DNA from: Protonemura montana
Taxonomy: Eukaryota; Arthropoda; Insecta; Plecoptera; Nemouridae
Reading direction: 5' to 3'
Assembly (NCBI GenBank): GCA_947568835.1
Contig: OX387602.1
Location: 5,550,570-5,614,569 of the forward strand
DNA length: 64,000 bases
Made by a program: the position numbers and the translations under genes. Below are positions 1 to 14,244 of the stretch, piece by piece. Within the stretch, counting starts at the first letter, position 1. The number at the start of each line of letters is the position of its first letter. The notes under the pieces are model-generated. The model was not told the origin of the DNA and did no database searches. It was given only the letters and a program-made list of their open reading frames with translations.

Positions 1-118
1 GCGGCCCGGACGACGAGACCGCCGAAACGGCAGGCCATCCCTTACCGAAATGTTGCTCCAACCAGACATTTACGTTTCACAATTTTTTAAATCTACCCAG
101 CTCGTTATTTCTGTTTAG

Positions 119-327
119 GAAATAGAGGTGGACGGTCGAGAATGACGCCGGGCACGGCGTCGCGTCCGTGGCAACATCGTGTAGGGTCGAGGAGAAAGGG
201 CTTCGAGTCAACTACTACATTAGATGAAGACGAAGAACTTCATCTCGTGAGCTTTGAACGGGCACAATCGATTCTTCGAACGGTACTGCGAACGATAGCT
301 GCACGTTTTATGCGAGCCCGTTCGTAA
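119..327 (+). CDS. possible terminal exon, unrecognised
   Basis: An acceptor-like TTATTTCTGTTTAG (ending 118) precedes an open frame that reads through an ATG at 142 and runs to a stop at 325-327. The predicted peptide of about 69 residues is Arg-rich at the start and has an acidic DEDEE patch. I recognise no family. It could be the last exon of a gene entering from the left edge, or chance: GC-rich DNA at 1-40 and 142-175 makes open frames likely. Confidence 0.15.
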
Positions 328-3300
328 GAAAAGGCGGCTGTTTCGGGGAAAATGAGACCATGGATGAGTACATTCAAATTTGTTTATTCTGGCCATCGGG
401 GTGGAAAAGAAATACCTTCCAAGGCAAGAAGATAAAGTTGAGTGTTTGGCTGTTTGGCTGTTTGGCCTATAGACAAACGCACGGCGCCCTATCGCGGCAC
501 ATAGGGTTCTCTGTTCAATATTTACAGCGGCAGTCTCTTGTTGGTTACAAAGTTTACAAATTCATTTTTCCGAATGACTGCGCCAAAATGGCAATACTTT
601 ATTGAATCGTTCAAAAGTTACTACCTCTTCGCAGTTCTCTTTCGCATATTTTTTTGCGAAAATAATGGCTCCGTATTGAATTACTTGACCTAGATAAGCA
701 GTGAGAGGATACCGGGTCAAATCTGTTAAGGAACAAGGTGATCGAGTTGTTCTTTGAAGAATTCAAGCGCTTAGAGATAATTAGATTTCTCATGTGGGGA
801 TAATTGGGTGCAGAAACACACCAATTGCGTACATCTGAGCCGAGCCAGCAGATGCTGATGTTCGCGATTCTCCCGTCCATTTTTTAAACCGTAAGTTGAT
901 ACAATTGCGTTTGGCGCATGCATTTCATTGAATACTACAACGAAACCGAACGAAGTTTGAAACTGTTTGCAAAACACACGTTACCCGCCGTATATCTCTT
1001 AAACGACTTGTTCTCCAGACGATTGGGTTGAATGTTGCAGATATTCTCTCTCCTCTCAATTCCCATGCAAGGCAAGCCCTACACAAAACAAACTTCTAGT
1101 TCCTTCCGAGCTGGAGCTTTTTTTCTGCGGTTTGCGAAAGCCGGTCTTTCCTTCGTCCTCCGTGGTGGCGCTTCACAGAAAGCGGGAGGCGGACGCCGTC
1201 GGATGAATGCAAAGTATTTTGGATGTTGCTTTTACTAGTCGATATCCTTTAGTATATAGAAAAAGTCAACTACAAGAGGAGGTAGATCTATCTATACGGG
1301 GTCCGTGATATCAATTTGATGGACTAGGAGCTTCTACCGTGCTTCTAGCATGCCCATAACTTTGCGCGAAGTTTGGGAAAGGGAAACATTTCAATCTCCT
1401 ATGCTACCCACTTATTCTTATTTCCAAAGGTGCATGTTCTCTAACAAACGTAATCGAACTTTGAAGCAATAGTGTACCAAATTTATACTGTTACATCTGC
1501 TATCGCCCAATCTATGGACTGAATGCTCTCCATTTGGCACGTTTCCGGTCTGTAGTTTAAATAATTAATGCCTTGATTGATATTTTAAGATATCCTATAT
1601 GTATTCATATAGCGTTCGTATTCATTTACTTTCGAAATATTACTCGTCCGTGGGAAAAGACAACATTTACCTTTTCATATTTCTTGTACTTGAATAAATT
1701 GATTTCGTTGAAGGTAGTACGATCAATTTTGTTGCAGATGCAATCTAATCTAAACATGGATAGAAAGAAAGCTTTTGTAGTAGAAACTGCATTTTTTTTT
1801 TAAATATTTTGCAAACATTGTGATATAAAAATTGATTTGCCTTGATTCAGATTTATCGGCTGGCTGAGAAAATCTAAATTACATCATGTACGTTTCTAGA
1901 CAATCCCTAATAGATGAGACAAGACGAAGAGGGTGATGTAGATGCAGTCGAGGCTAATGGAATGTACCTGCTACAATGCCAATCCACTAGACGGCGCTGC
2001 GAACACAAAGACGCCGTCCTACCCTACTTATTCAAGATAAGTATATATACGCCGCACTATAAATTCTCCGTCGTCTTAAATCATTGCGACCTCAGGCTAT
2101 TTTATAAATGTTCAACATCCAAGATAAGCATTCATAGGCTCATCTGGTATGGACCTCGCGTATATATTCGGCAGCTAGGTAAAGCGACCAGGAAATGGAG
2201 AATATTGGACTAACTTAAGTAGATGCGTTCGCTCAAGTGGGTAAAGTAGGCACTGTAATACTTGTACCAGGAACGAAAATTACTTACGACATTAAAGTTG
2301 TAAATCGACTCATGAATGATAATGCAAGCATTTTGCTCGGATAGTGCAGTTTCTCGTTCGATTTCAATTGAACTCGTGATTTTAATGCAGACAACCATCA
2401 AAGCGTTCTGATATGGTACACGCAAGATGGAGGCAAAGGGGGATCCAAAAACGACCACGTGTACAAACATCGATTTCTTCAAACATGACGAAGTAGCGCT
2501 TTGTTTTCGTACTCGACGCTTGACTGAATTTTGTAGTTTCAGGAGATCACAGCTAGTACAGGTAGCGAATTAAGCAATGGAAATTTTAGCAGAAGTTTAT
2601 ATTATTATTATTTTACCTTCAACGTAATATGCTTGAACGCATGCTTTAGTTGGCTAGTGTGTGTTTATCTTGGTACCCCATGTCGTATGTACGTAGGCAG
2701 GCAGGCAGGCGCAACGCCACGCACCACAGAACGCAACAGCGGCGCATGATATTTCCACAATGCTGGCAAAATGTCAGTTAGAGGAATGAGCTAGCGGCGT
2801 AGGACAAGCACACACGCATTTCACTGATCCCTGGTTTAAATTCATGGCCACGAGCTAATTCGCGTTGAATTTTCTCTCCACTTGCTAAAAGTCAGGCAAT
2901 ATTATACTAATTCGAAAACCATTAATCATTTCGGGATCTATCTGTCAAATCCAATAGCATATCTAACATACCATGAATAGTATCGTGGTGTACAAGAGTT
3001 CCATGCATTAAGAGTTGTAAGTGATTTTTCTAAGCTAATTATTATTCAATCTTTTCGTGCAATATTTCTGATGCATATTATATGATTGTTGTAATCAGTC
3101 ATTCCTGCTGGCATGAGCACGCGAGTTTATAAATCTTGTTATGTCTTGCTACTTCAGACAATGATCCTACTTTCACAATTCTCTGGAAATGGGTGAAATG
3201 AGCTGAAAACTAAAGCATAAAATACAATAGCACGGCAGCAAAGGTGGTTGAACTAACCGATCATAAAAAATTAATGGATAATGCATTTTCTCTGACAATT

Positions 3301-3520
3301 ACAGAGCTTCTGGACCGTACTGATTAAAAATAAAATCCCTGAAAGCAAGCACTTCATCTTTTTTAAAGAGCTGAATGAAGATTTTAACGTTACAGTGCTC
3401 TTTCCAGCGATAACGGTATATACTCTTCATTCATTTGCTAGTTTTCCACGAAATCCTGAAACCGTCTAAGAAAAACTTCAATCTACTTCACACTTTGTTA
3501 CTCGTCCTTTGCCATTTCCA
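328..3520. other. non-coding, nothing recognised
   Basis: AT-rich DNA with only short scattered frames and a GGCA run near 2696-2709. No exon with splice borders, RNA gene or mobile element could be supported. Confidence 0.6.
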
Positions 3521-3565
3521 CGGTGGCGAGGGCGACAGCGACAGCGACGGCGAGGTCGCCTTCCC
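3521..3565. repeat. GC-rich GCGACA/GCGACG tract
   Basis: Short tandem units of GCGACA and GCGACG inside GGCGAGGGCGACAGCGACAG and the following GCGACGGCGAGGTCGCC. Related in composition and CGAC repetition to the GACGCC islands elsewhere. The surrounding frames on both strands are open but show no protein family. Confidence 0.8.
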
Positions 3566-4844
3566 CGCTAGTAATCCATTCCCGAATGCAAAGGCTCGCC
3601 TCGACGGGCACCTGCCATGCACCTCGCCGCGATCGGTGAGCACCGTCGTCGAAAAGGAGCGACTCGAGTGAACGGCTTCCTCGGCAACTGCTCGGCGTTC
3701 ACGCACTCACAATAATATTCTCAGGAGGCAAAGACAGCAAAGAGTAAAAGCCACCGCAGCAGCGACTTTGCATTCACTCTTTGCTAACGGCTGTGCTCGT
3801 GCCAGGAGCCCTGCACCGCACACAATATCAATAGTTAACATCGAGACGTTTCAGCGAAACGTTTTACGGCGCATATTTGAATAGAGTCAAAGAATCCGCC
3901 GGCAAAGTGAGCTCCACCGCGAAACTCTACTCGCGAATAATCTGGCCGAGAGAGACGGTTCACTCGGCGATCTCCGAAATTGTGTGAGAGAAGACATATA
4001 GATTTATATTTAATTTCGAACTGACAGGTGCAATTATGTTACTTACGTGTAACAAAAAAAAACAGTTTTTAACTCATAATGATCTTCTAAGTTCTAGCTA
4101 CTAGTTCTAGGACAGGTAAAATGTCTGAGCAGAGTTTCAGTTCGAACATGGATCAACATTCGAGCTGTTCTATTTTCTCTCTAGAAGGCCACGCTTACAA
4201 GAAGACAAGTTGCAGCAGACGTATCGGAGCAGCCTTTTAAGCAAGACATCGACAATGTGTATGCAAATCACCGGGATGTTGATATGAAAATGTGGCGACC
4301 AATGGTTGGATGTTCTAGCCAGACTTTGTTACTCCTGTAGGCACTCATGTTGCTGGTCCAACTACGAACACTGTCCGGTATTTAGCACGCGCTTATTTTC
4401 AAATAAGTTTTGGACGCACCCATTCTAGTTTCCTCATCTGCTAAACAATCGAATCGCTAATACACAACACCGCCACGTAAGTCCGAACACTAGTATAATG
4501 TAATCTAATGTATGCGCGGGCAAATGAAATGGACTATGGCGAATAATTCGACCATCATTAGGATTCCCTCGAGGGCGCAGCATGCGGCTCAAATTGAATT
4601 CCACGCGCGCATTTATTACTATCTGGATTGTTAACATTATTTCGATCAACGCTTATAATTGTTTGCAACCGAGTAATTCCGTACATACGACTATACCACT
4701 GGTCTGCATATAGCATGACGCCCGTATCACGGTCCTCGCAATTGCGATCGCCGCATTACCAACACGGCCAGTTTGATGTCCGTGTCAACCGCACATTGGC
4801 ATACGCAAATTGCGTGACAATTATTTTGTCTGATCGCGCTCGGT

Positions 4845-5118
4845 GCTGCCGGTCGGGGTGAGAGCGAGTGTGCGTGAACGCGTCAGGTCACTTCGCGTCA
4901 CTGGCCATCGGCCTGGCGTGGACCACCTGGGACCGCGGACGGTGTTATCGCGGCGACGCCACGCGTTGCAGGCAGTCCACCGAAGCATTGATGGAAAATC
5001 CCATCGTCGCGTCACTCTATTAGCATAATCGTGATCATTACCGGCGATGGCGCTTTGACATGGACTGCGCAATGCTGTCGTTCTCAGCGGGCGTGCAACA
5101 CCGACGGCGCCGCCGAAC
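4845..5118. repeat. GC/CpG-rich island
   Basis: A CpG-dense stretch including CGCGGCGACGCCACGCG (about 4949-4965) and CCGACGGCGCCGCCGAACGG (about 5101-5120). Open frames exist on both strands, as expected for any GC-rich segment, and none resembles a known protein. A promoter-type CpG island or an island of the GACGCC family are both possible. Confidence 0.5.
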
Positions 5119-5535
5119 GGAAGAATAATTCGTCAACATTGTCATGTGTACGGATTGTGAATAAGACATATGGAGCTCTGGGGAACGAATGTCACTGCTT
5201 CACGCGAAACAGTCTTTAAGGCACATCTTGCCGGATGTCTTACATTAACGGTTATATGCCACGAAGATATTTTTTTTTTTTTGAGTCGTTTTTTCAAGAG
5301 GAAGACTCGTTGTAAGCATCGCGTTATGTGCGGACAAGAATTAAACGTTTGCCATATTTTCATCACAAACTATAAATAATTTTCAACACTTGCATCTAGG
5401 GGTTTTCCAGTAAAAGTATCGCTCGTAAGTTTCGTTTTTTCCCCCTGTCTTCCATCTTCTTTCCTCCAGCAGCCAAGTGCTTATATATATATATAAACTT
5501 GTGCTCGACCAGGATTTACTTTGCATCGCTCTTTT

Positions 5536-5712
5536 TCTCCCAAGACGGCGTCGCGCTTCTTAATAGAGTGGCCGACACAGAACTGCCAATAGTTGTCTTC
5601 GTGTTATCGGGTCTGTTAGCAAGGGTTGGGACGCTAGGAGGCCGCGGCCAGGGGCCGGCCGCCCGGCGCAAGGGAGGACAGCGCGCTCGGGCGAAGTGTC
5701 GACAAGGATTGG
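5536..5712. repeat. GC/CpG-rich island
   Basis: Very GC-rich core GCCGCGGCCAGGGGCCGGCC (about 5641-5660), with GACGGCGTCGCG near its left end. No recognisable protein in any frame. It follows a TA-dinucleotide run at 5482-5495. Confidence 0.5.
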
Positions 5713-8076
5713 GATTCATGTCTCCACTTGGGGCGCATTAATCAAAGGACCAGCAGGGATTCCAGCTTGCAGTGTGGAACAAAGCTAAGGACAACGCGCG
5801 TTCATTAGCACATCCCGTTCCAGGGCACATATTTCAAAACCCTCCCTAGACTGTGCACATCCTCCTTGCTCTCCCTTACAGAATATATATATATGTATAT
5901 ACAAATGCATGCATGTCAGGCCGGCCGCTGTGGGTTTCAAGCAGAAAACTGGGTTATACCCAACTTACCTACCTTGTGTATGTGTATGGCTGAAAATATG
6001 ACCATACGTCCGCTGGGAATTAAGTTATGGGTCTGCCAAATTACGTTTGCTTTATATTAAGAGTAATATCCAATGGACGGCATAAACATGTTTGATAACT
6101 CGCGCAGAGATTTATGGGTCTGTCAATATTGTTCGTACGAATATATCCGAAGTGGAGAGCAGAGCAGACTTGCAAACATTGTTATTCCATGTAATTTTAT
6201 ATCTGTACGGGGTACATTTGTAATGTAGCAATGCTGAAAAAAAAACTCGCGCCGCGTGTTTATGTATAAAAAAAGTGCTATATACCTACTAGCCAAAAAA
6301 CGAGGCAGATGCGATAGGGGGGAAAAAAACAGTAAAGCTTTTAAAATCTTTGGAGAAAAATCGATCGGGTCCATGAAGCTATCCATAGAGGCGATGAAGA
6401 CACCTCAGCTTTAATGAAGCACACTTTCGGTATCGTGTCATTGGCTGACTGAAGTTATGAATACCCAAGCATCGGATTGTCTGTCAACAGGCTTCAGGAC
6501 TTTATTTTCATGTAAGGAGGCTGCGGTCGCGATCTTACGTGTCTGGCAATGGGAATAGATGGTGGGCTAAGCTAAGCTCTGATTTGTCAAGCCTCCGGGC
6601 CTGCATGGGGTGGGAGAGCGAGCGTGCGATGGTGATGAATCTTTAGCCTAGCTACGTGCTCCATCAATGTCCGACGGCTTAAAACAAGGACACATTTTTC
6701 AGAGATTTATTTCTACTCACCCAGGACACACGATAATAATGTAGGGTTAATCAATACTTTGGCCCATAAAGGAAAGGTCGGACGGATATAATTAGGCTGT
6801 AATTGAATAGGTGATGCATACTATGTTGTATAGGTACGTCTCCCATTATTGTATTATCTACGGAGGCCGGAGAAGACGACAAGGCCTTCAGAGCTAGAAG
6901 CGATAAAGGTCAAGCGTTTGTTGTAGGGCTTTTAGCGGTGAACTATTAAAAGTTTTCGCTATTTAGTTTGTGGCTTGAGTTTTGGTTAAAAATGTTCTAT
7001 TGGTGATTATGGGCGTGCGTATCAAATGACGTAAAACTTCTCTCGGAATAGATTATGGATGTGTAATGGAAAAAGTAGTACACTACATCGTAAGAGATAA
7101 GCTGTCTGGTGGCTGTTAGTAGGACGGAAAAGTTTTAATTATTCATTGAATATAGAAGAAGAAGTAGTAGTAGTAGGAGGAAAAGAAGTCAATATGTTTC
7201 CAGTATTTAGCCAATCTAATTTTGTTCGACTTAAACTTTAAGATATAGTCAACCTATTTGAATAAAAATTAGCATACGAATAAGCGGTCTAAGTAATTTG
7301 GAAATCGAGTTCGATCGTTTGGTAAGCTTTCTTGAGATGCATTAGACGCTATCTGATTCTCTGTTCCTGCATCGATTACTTTTGCCGCGACTCTTGCTGC
7401 CAACATCTGATCGTCGCGTTCGTCGTTCCCCTCGATTCGCATAATCGCCCTTTTAAACCATTAGCCCGAGTAACGCGAGTGGTCGATAAGACACGAGCTC
7501 CAGACGACGCTGGACACAAATCAATGTCACTAAAAATTATATGCCAACTAAATTTTTCGCTCGAAATATTTCATAGTCGAGTGCGCATTACCTTTTATGT
7601 GTTTCTTTTCTGTAACGGCAATGAATCACGATCTGCCGATAGCCCGGCGGCCGCCGGCTAAAAACTGTAATTATTGCTCTATATTGTCAAGTTCAACATA
7701 CGAATGTGTTCATTAAAAATGCCGTGTGCTCGAAAAGAACAAGCTGTTACACGTAACGTTTATTAATCAATATGGTCAAGCTGTTTAGGCACGCCATTGG
7801 TCAATAATATACCCCCGTAATTACCGTATTTTGAGTAAGTCTTTTGAAACGTTAATAGCAAACGTGTTTACCTACATAGATAATTACAAGGTGGATTGAA
7901 CACCGACCGGCGACTGTCGCGTACACACACTATAATGTAATAGGAAACCCCTGGTGGCGGGGAGCGGAACCACCGCACTGGCCATGCCTATGTACTTCGC
8001 AGGGGTCTGATTACAGATTAATCGGCCTGTGCTGCACCTTACAGTTGTGACTGGAGAGTAGAGAGACGGATCCAAT

Positions 8077-8094
8077 GCGGCTGCGGCTGCGGCT
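8077..8094. repeat. (GCGGCT)3 hexanucleotide
   Basis: Three tandem GCGGCT units. Not in a recognisable coding frame. Confidence 0.85.
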
Positions 8095-10444
8095 GACCAG
8101 TGTAAAGGCTAACTGGCATTAGCCTGCTAGAATCTGACAGCTGATATCAGTTTGTTGATGAGCATGGTGTGGATTCCATGAATTTCATGCACGGAAAGGA
8201 GAGTATGGGTTAAATTACCGGGAAGTCACCTTTAGAGTTCCCTTGTGTAGTATGGTGCAGCCTAGGAAGACACTTAATCCCGATTAGGAATAAATACACT
8301 CCCCGAAACATTAAAAGTTAGTGTCAAAGATTGCCAGTGAGCTCCCAAAGTGAAAAATGTATATCGGTCCACCCATATGCATGAAGGGAGCGGAATAATT
8401 ATTGTGACAATTCGTAAGTGTAAAAAATGCTGTTTGAAATTATGACAGCCAAATTAAGCGGGCAACATTGAACGATGGCCTTGACGTAAGTCCTTGAGCA
8501 GAATCCTTGAACCTGCGTCACCTATTGTAATTTTGCGTTCAGTTGCCAATTAGCATGCTATTGGCTTGGTATCGAACGGAGACTAACCTTCGATGTATAC
8601 GCCACTGCCTCTGGCCACCAGACTCCGTTTGATGGTTGGACGGTGCTCGCATTACCAAGTCAAGACCGCGAGCTGACGACTGTTTGCCGGATGCTCGCAG
8701 ACTTGGCGACGTCGCTCGGAACTTGGGGCGCCCGATCCGGCCCTCTCTGATTGGGTAGTTCTCATTCCGGCCCTTGCAGCGGTGCATTGCGATACCACTG
8801 TTGGCTACACAAACTGGAATAATATTTGTGACTGCTTGGATTCCTGAATAATTTAGCATAAATTCATATGCAGGATCTGGAGGCGCCATGTACATCTTTG
8901 CTCTCGCGGAAACAGGAGGTAAAAAACGAGGGTAATTTTTTGTTTTAAGAGCAAACGAAAAAAAAACAGAATATAAATGTGTACCTGAATTCAAATAAAC
9001 AACATCACGTACGTGTAAAATTGAATGTTGCGATTATTTGCGATTGCAGATTCCGCGGTGATTGAATAACACTGTCTCGTTTTTAATCAAAGTTCTCGCA
9101 GAGTTATTGAAATGCACAAAACGAACGATCATATACACGTTGTTCTAGTACATACTTCGAATAATTAAATTTTCTGCTGTCTGTACTGAATAAAAAACAA
9201 AATAAAACATGTTTGGATGGAATGTTGTCAGCCAAATCTCTTTTGTCTACCTTATTGTTAAGTAAATAAAGTAAAACGTGGATGAGCAAAGAACAACTGT
9301 CCTAAACAACTATTGTTTTATGTTGTTGTTGTTGTTCACATTCCGTGACAAAGCGACGTTAAAAGTATTATACCTACTTTTCAAAATGTGATGAATTAAA
9401 AGTCGCAGCAGAGTGAAGTTATGAAATTCGAAGCGATTCATAATTCAGATTGCGTGACTGCTTGCAATTCTAAGTGTAGCGACGGATTCAAATGTAAAAG
9501 TGACTAATTTTCCATCCAGCATAAATAGCAATAATATGATGGAACGCGATATTAAAAGCGGACATTTATTTCAACTACCTGTAGGCTATGAAGTAGACTG
9601 GCTCATCCAAAATTCTGTCAAATTTCACCGATTAGGTATATGTTTGAACTTACAACGCTGATACATTAATACTTTAATCAATAAACTAGAAAGTAATTTC
9701 CATCTCGTTCTTGTACGTATGAGCTAGAACAAGCACCTATATCGGTACATAGAAAATACTCTTATCATTCAAATTTCGTGCAATTTCATGCAGATCAAAT
9801 GATTACCACACATTATACACCCAAAAAGAAACACCTGTCACTAAGTAATATGAAATAGTGTAAAACTTTTATTACCTACTTTTCTGAGTTTCGGTTGCCG
9901 CAAGATAAGTTTTAAATTACATTTTTATATTTGAGAAAAGCTTAATACCCGACATGGCGGTCATGTCGCCACCACGAGCAAGTCTCTGAGCATTCTGCCG
10001 TTAAAACAAAGAGCCGCCATAAGGGTTTACAAGACTGTGACGCTCCTTCAGTACCGCGTCTTCGCTGTCTTGCTGTGTAGAGAAATGCCATAATGCAAGT
10101 GCAGATTATTACACGCAAAATGGGACTAGTTTTTCGAGAGATGAATTTTCATATTTTCTTAATATAGAAGCGAAATTAAATAGCAGGTTTATAATATCGT
10201 CTTAATACGTCCTGTTAAAAGCACGGTAGACCTAAAGCTATGTTTGGGCTTGAGGAGTAAATGAACTGAAAATAACTATTATGCTAGTACGGAGAAGGAA
10301 GCTTATTTTCTAATGATCTTTGCTTTCTAATGATCTCTTAATGGGCAAGGCGCAATAACACACCACTATAACCGAACTACCATAGCGCTAATGTCAAATT
10401 GCCTTCTTAAAAAATGACCTACCTACGAAATTGGAGGATGTTAG

Positions 10445-10445
10445 T

Positions 10446-10480
<35 letters not shown>

Positions 10481-10483
10481 TTT
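10445..10483. repeat. (TTTA)n microsatellite
   Basis: Nearly ten perfect TTTA units. Ordinary simple repeat. Confidence 0.97.
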
Positions 10484-12250
10484 CCAAAGTTGGTAAAGTA
10501 ACCTTAGTTTTGAGTGTAAGGATATTTCATTTCGTTATTTCTCGCAGATTACTCACTTTTGAGGCTGGTTTACGCTCAATTAATCTGTATTTGTGCTAAA
10601 ATTAACGATTAATATACAAATATAGATATTTAGAGTCGTAATTATTTAATTGCAGGATTATGTTTTTTGTAAGAACGGAGACAATAGCTATCGGGTATCA
10701 TTTTCCGTTTCCACATGTTGCCGGCTATGTTTGCTCAGCAGAAAGTTTAACATTATCGCTGACCCTGTGACTTTACCTAGAAACTCATTGCTACAACTAA
10801 AGTAATATACGAGACTTCTTTTCCTCCTCGTCAGTACTGAATCAATTGGTTGATCATTTATATTGGTTCATAGAGCCTAATTGAAATATGAATAAACATT
10901 TTACTAATGGTGTTCTCAACAGAAGCATCGACCACCAATCAATGCTCTAGCTAATTGAGGTATTTCAGTAAGTGATGATTACAATGCATTGTTTATTTAC
11001 CTATAAGCGTTATTATGCCAAAAGCTGCTAGAACCGCACCGAATCCTGTGTCCATCCACGTATAATATTGCGGCAGTTGCTGGCACGACGGGATCAGCGT
11101 GGAATCGACTAGCAAAGCAGAGTAATAATGATTTCCCTAAGCTCCACTGGGCAATGCATAATACCCACCTGTAATGGCCACTACTATGTCAGTTAGCTAG
11201 ATGCTACGGCTACGCGAATAGCGCATCCTGCATTTATGCATGCATTTCACATGTGCAAGGATAAACCGCTCCAAACAAACGATTATTGCACTATAGTACC
11301 CACTCTAACGCAAAGACGATATGGACCCTTTGACCTGGTTATAGATGAATCAAACATCTCTGGAATGAAAGTTACGTGTGGTGTCTGTGATTGACAGCAG
11401 ATTTATGGGAGATCGGGAAACCTTTGGCGTGATAAATGGCAGACTTCGCTTGTCTGAATCAATCTGCTTCGGGGCTTGGAGAATGGCTATGATTATTTTG
11501 ACGCGAGTACATATGTATGTGAAAGCAATCGGTCTGTTCGGTAACAAAACGATGAAAAAGCTTTGATGGAAATATCGCTAAAGCTTATAGGAATTATAAT
11601 TTTGAAAAAATAAAAACTGTTTACTTGCAAATTTGTTAGATACACAAGCCGTGCTAGAGGCACAAAGAATAAATGCGATATTACGGTTTCTAGGCTCATG
11701 TCGTTCTTCATTTTAAGTTCTCTTTGATTAAATAATGGGTATTTTTCTACAAGAAAAACGCTTAGTAAATGCATTTAAAATATCTGGTACAAGTTCTTGT
11801 TAGAATAAAGAAAGTACAACGTGCTAAAAGGTAGTTGTGGCCAAACGGCCACAATATTTGAGTGAAAACAACAAATTTGATTATTTTTATGCATAAGCCG
11901 CAAAAATGTAGCCACCACTTGAGTTGAGTTGGACGAATGCACGACTAGCACGAATAAATTATCATGATTTACACACATTTAATTAAAAACGCGCTGTATT
12001 GTGCATATTTAAACGCTAGAAAATTAAATTTTGCGTGTAACAGACATGACAGAAGGCTGCACAGCCATTACAGCGCATAACATTGCACGAAATACTTTTT
12101 TTCTCTCTCCTTTTCGTGACTAAAACGCTTTCCTTGGTTCGTCCGCGGGCGCGAGCGTGCAGCGCACGTATGTAGACCAATGTAAAACGGTGGTGAGTGC
12201 GGTTCCATTCCTATGCGCCTGTTATTTGATTTCAGCCCCCGCGTGGCAGC

Positions 12251-12290
12251 GTCGGCGTCGGCGTCGGCGTCGACGGCGGCGGGGGTGGCA
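12251..12290. repeat. GC-rich GTCGGC hexanucleotide tract
   Basis: Three and a half perfect copies of GTCGGC (12251-12272) running into CGACGGCGGCGGGGG. It stands out sharply from flanking DNA of ordinary composition. One of a family of GACGCC/GGCGTC islands in this window. Confidence 0.9.
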
Positions 12291-14105
12291 TAACATTCCC
12301 TCTCAACTCTCAAGTCTTGAGTCGAGCAGAATCTGGAGCTCATCTCGTCGCTCCACGGCCAAATTGCTGTGTGCGGCAAACGTGCTGGCCGAGCACAGCA
12401 CCCTTGCCTGCCTGCCTGCACCCGTGATGCCTAGATCCAATGCCGAGTGCGCGAATCGGTCCAATGTGTACATAAGCAAGCATGTAGAGTTGGACTAACT
12501 TCAAGGAACATTTCAGTGTGTTGAAACTGTGAAAACAATGCCGCGTGGGAATGGGGCAGAAGGTTTGAGGGACGCATTGTTACCCTCCCGCGCACCCCGT
12601 TGCCGAAACGTCGACTTCATTATCAATTACCATTTAACCATTCACGAAGCGGCGAGCATTTCCACTATTGGTGCAACGCTCTTATAATATAGCACAAGCA
12701 TTGTATCGAATTAAATCAGATAGACAATGCACGGAAATCTGAATGTACGCTATTGCCATATTACTAGAGATTTAGAATTTAGATAATTAAATGTAATCCT
12801 AATCTGAGGAGGACGAATTGATGGCTAAAGTGTGCCACTCTGTTACCACGGCTGGGGAGTTTCTACGGTTGTTTGTTTATATAATGCACCCTCTTTAGGC
12901 ATATACCCTCTTAGTGACTACCCACGTCAAGCAAGTTCGCTAAGAGCTCATTTAAATAAAGGACTTCACGCACGGAGGACCTGATTGAGCCGACTAATGA
13001 AGATATTACTTGGATGGTGAAATTGTATTTTCAAGTGCTTCTCGCCACTTGCCGCTAAGGTTGTTTCCCCAACGCCCCCAAAATTGGACGAGAAACATAC
13101 GTTTAAGAATATAAACCCCTCACTTGAACTGCCTTATGAAGGATTTCTGTATCTCTGGGGTTGGTATACTAATGATGACTGCTATGTTTGAAATTGTAAA
13201 ACACTATGAGCTATGTGTCTGTTCGTTGTCATTTCTTGCTGACATTTCGTGTTCGCTCGGGCTAAAAACTGGTATCATAACCTACAATCACATGGTATTT
13301 GAGCATGAGAGTGACATGGATGAATTTGTGTGAGATACTGTTAGTCTATGCATGCAAAATATTCATAAAATTGTTAACTGGTTGAGAGCAGGCTAAGAAT
13401 ATGTGTATGGATTAGTTTCAATCAGCTGTGTTCTTGCTCGGACGTCACTACAGTGACGATAGCGCGGTTGTTAAAAGCTCTGCAGGCAAAGCTTTTAAAA
13501 TGTCCGGCGAGCTCAGAAAATTCCTAGCTACCAAACGTTGAATTTAACATTGAATTTCATAATTTTTAGAGATTTTTTTTGTTTTCAAAGATGGTAAAGA
13601 AAATGAGTATTTTAAACAAAATGTTAACTTGGAAATCATTTAATCCGAGATAATTAGTGGCCCCCCGACAGTGATATTTGAAACTAATGCTGTCGTTTAA
13701 CACATCCAATTAGCAGATTGCTCTGGGTAGCTCGCAGCAGTAGCACCACACATTTCTAGTTCATGGAATTCCGGGGAAATAAACAAAGTACAACAATTTA
13801 ACCGCAAGAGAGCTGAGCAGCGGCAAGCTTGTATTGAGGGTTGCGTTCAGGAGGAACATGCAAAGATACTGTGCACACACACACGAAAAATATTTAAATT
13901 TAAATAATTAACAAGTGATTATCTTAATTCATTGAAAAGATTTGGTATTTTAGGATTGATACTGTGAAAATTTTTCAAACAACGACATTGTACAGAGGGT
14001 GCAGAGATGGTAGAATCACAACTCAGTGTGGCTGTGTCCATGGAGGTGAGTATTACACTGGCAGTTATCTTTTTAACTGACGTTATAAAACCGACCCTAA
14101 GGCCC
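12291..14105. other. non-coding, nothing recognised
   Basis: AT-rich sequence without credible exons. Confidence 0.6.
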
Positions 14106-14244
14106 GGTGTTACAATTATTTCATAGTTAAGCTCTTAACTCACAGAAACAGCTGAGCGTTACTGCATGCGATTGGCTGTTGGCTGTTGCCATGCCAATTA
14201 ATTTAACTCCCACTTTATCCAGGAGTTAAGAAAATTGTAATACC
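14106..14244. mobile_element. MITE-like inverted-repeat element, copy 1
   Basis: A 139-base element bounded by 12-base terminal inverted repeats, GGTGTTACAATT and AATTGTAATACC, with one mismatch. Inside are a palindrome AGTTAAG-ct-CTTAACT (14125-14140) and a hairpin TTAACTCC/GGAGTTAA with an 11-base loop (14203-14229). Between them is GATTGGCTGTTGGCTGTTGCC, which carries an internal 7-base duplication. No coding capacity. A target-site duplication is not obvious. A second diverged copy is at 63.06-63.15 kb. Confidence 0.6.

Larger units (their letters stand above)
5720..12240. other. non-coding, nothing recognised apart from simple repeats
   Basis: Holds the (GCGGCT)3 and (TTTA)n repeats, a GAA/GTA-rich run near 7155-7185 and a TGT run near 9319. 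The longest frame (8539-8994, minus, 151 codons) has no family signature and no supporting splice or promoter context. Confidence 0.6.

Noticed and set aside
8539-8994. 151-codon minus-strand open frame
   Set aside because: No domain, signal or splice context; composition resembles random translation.
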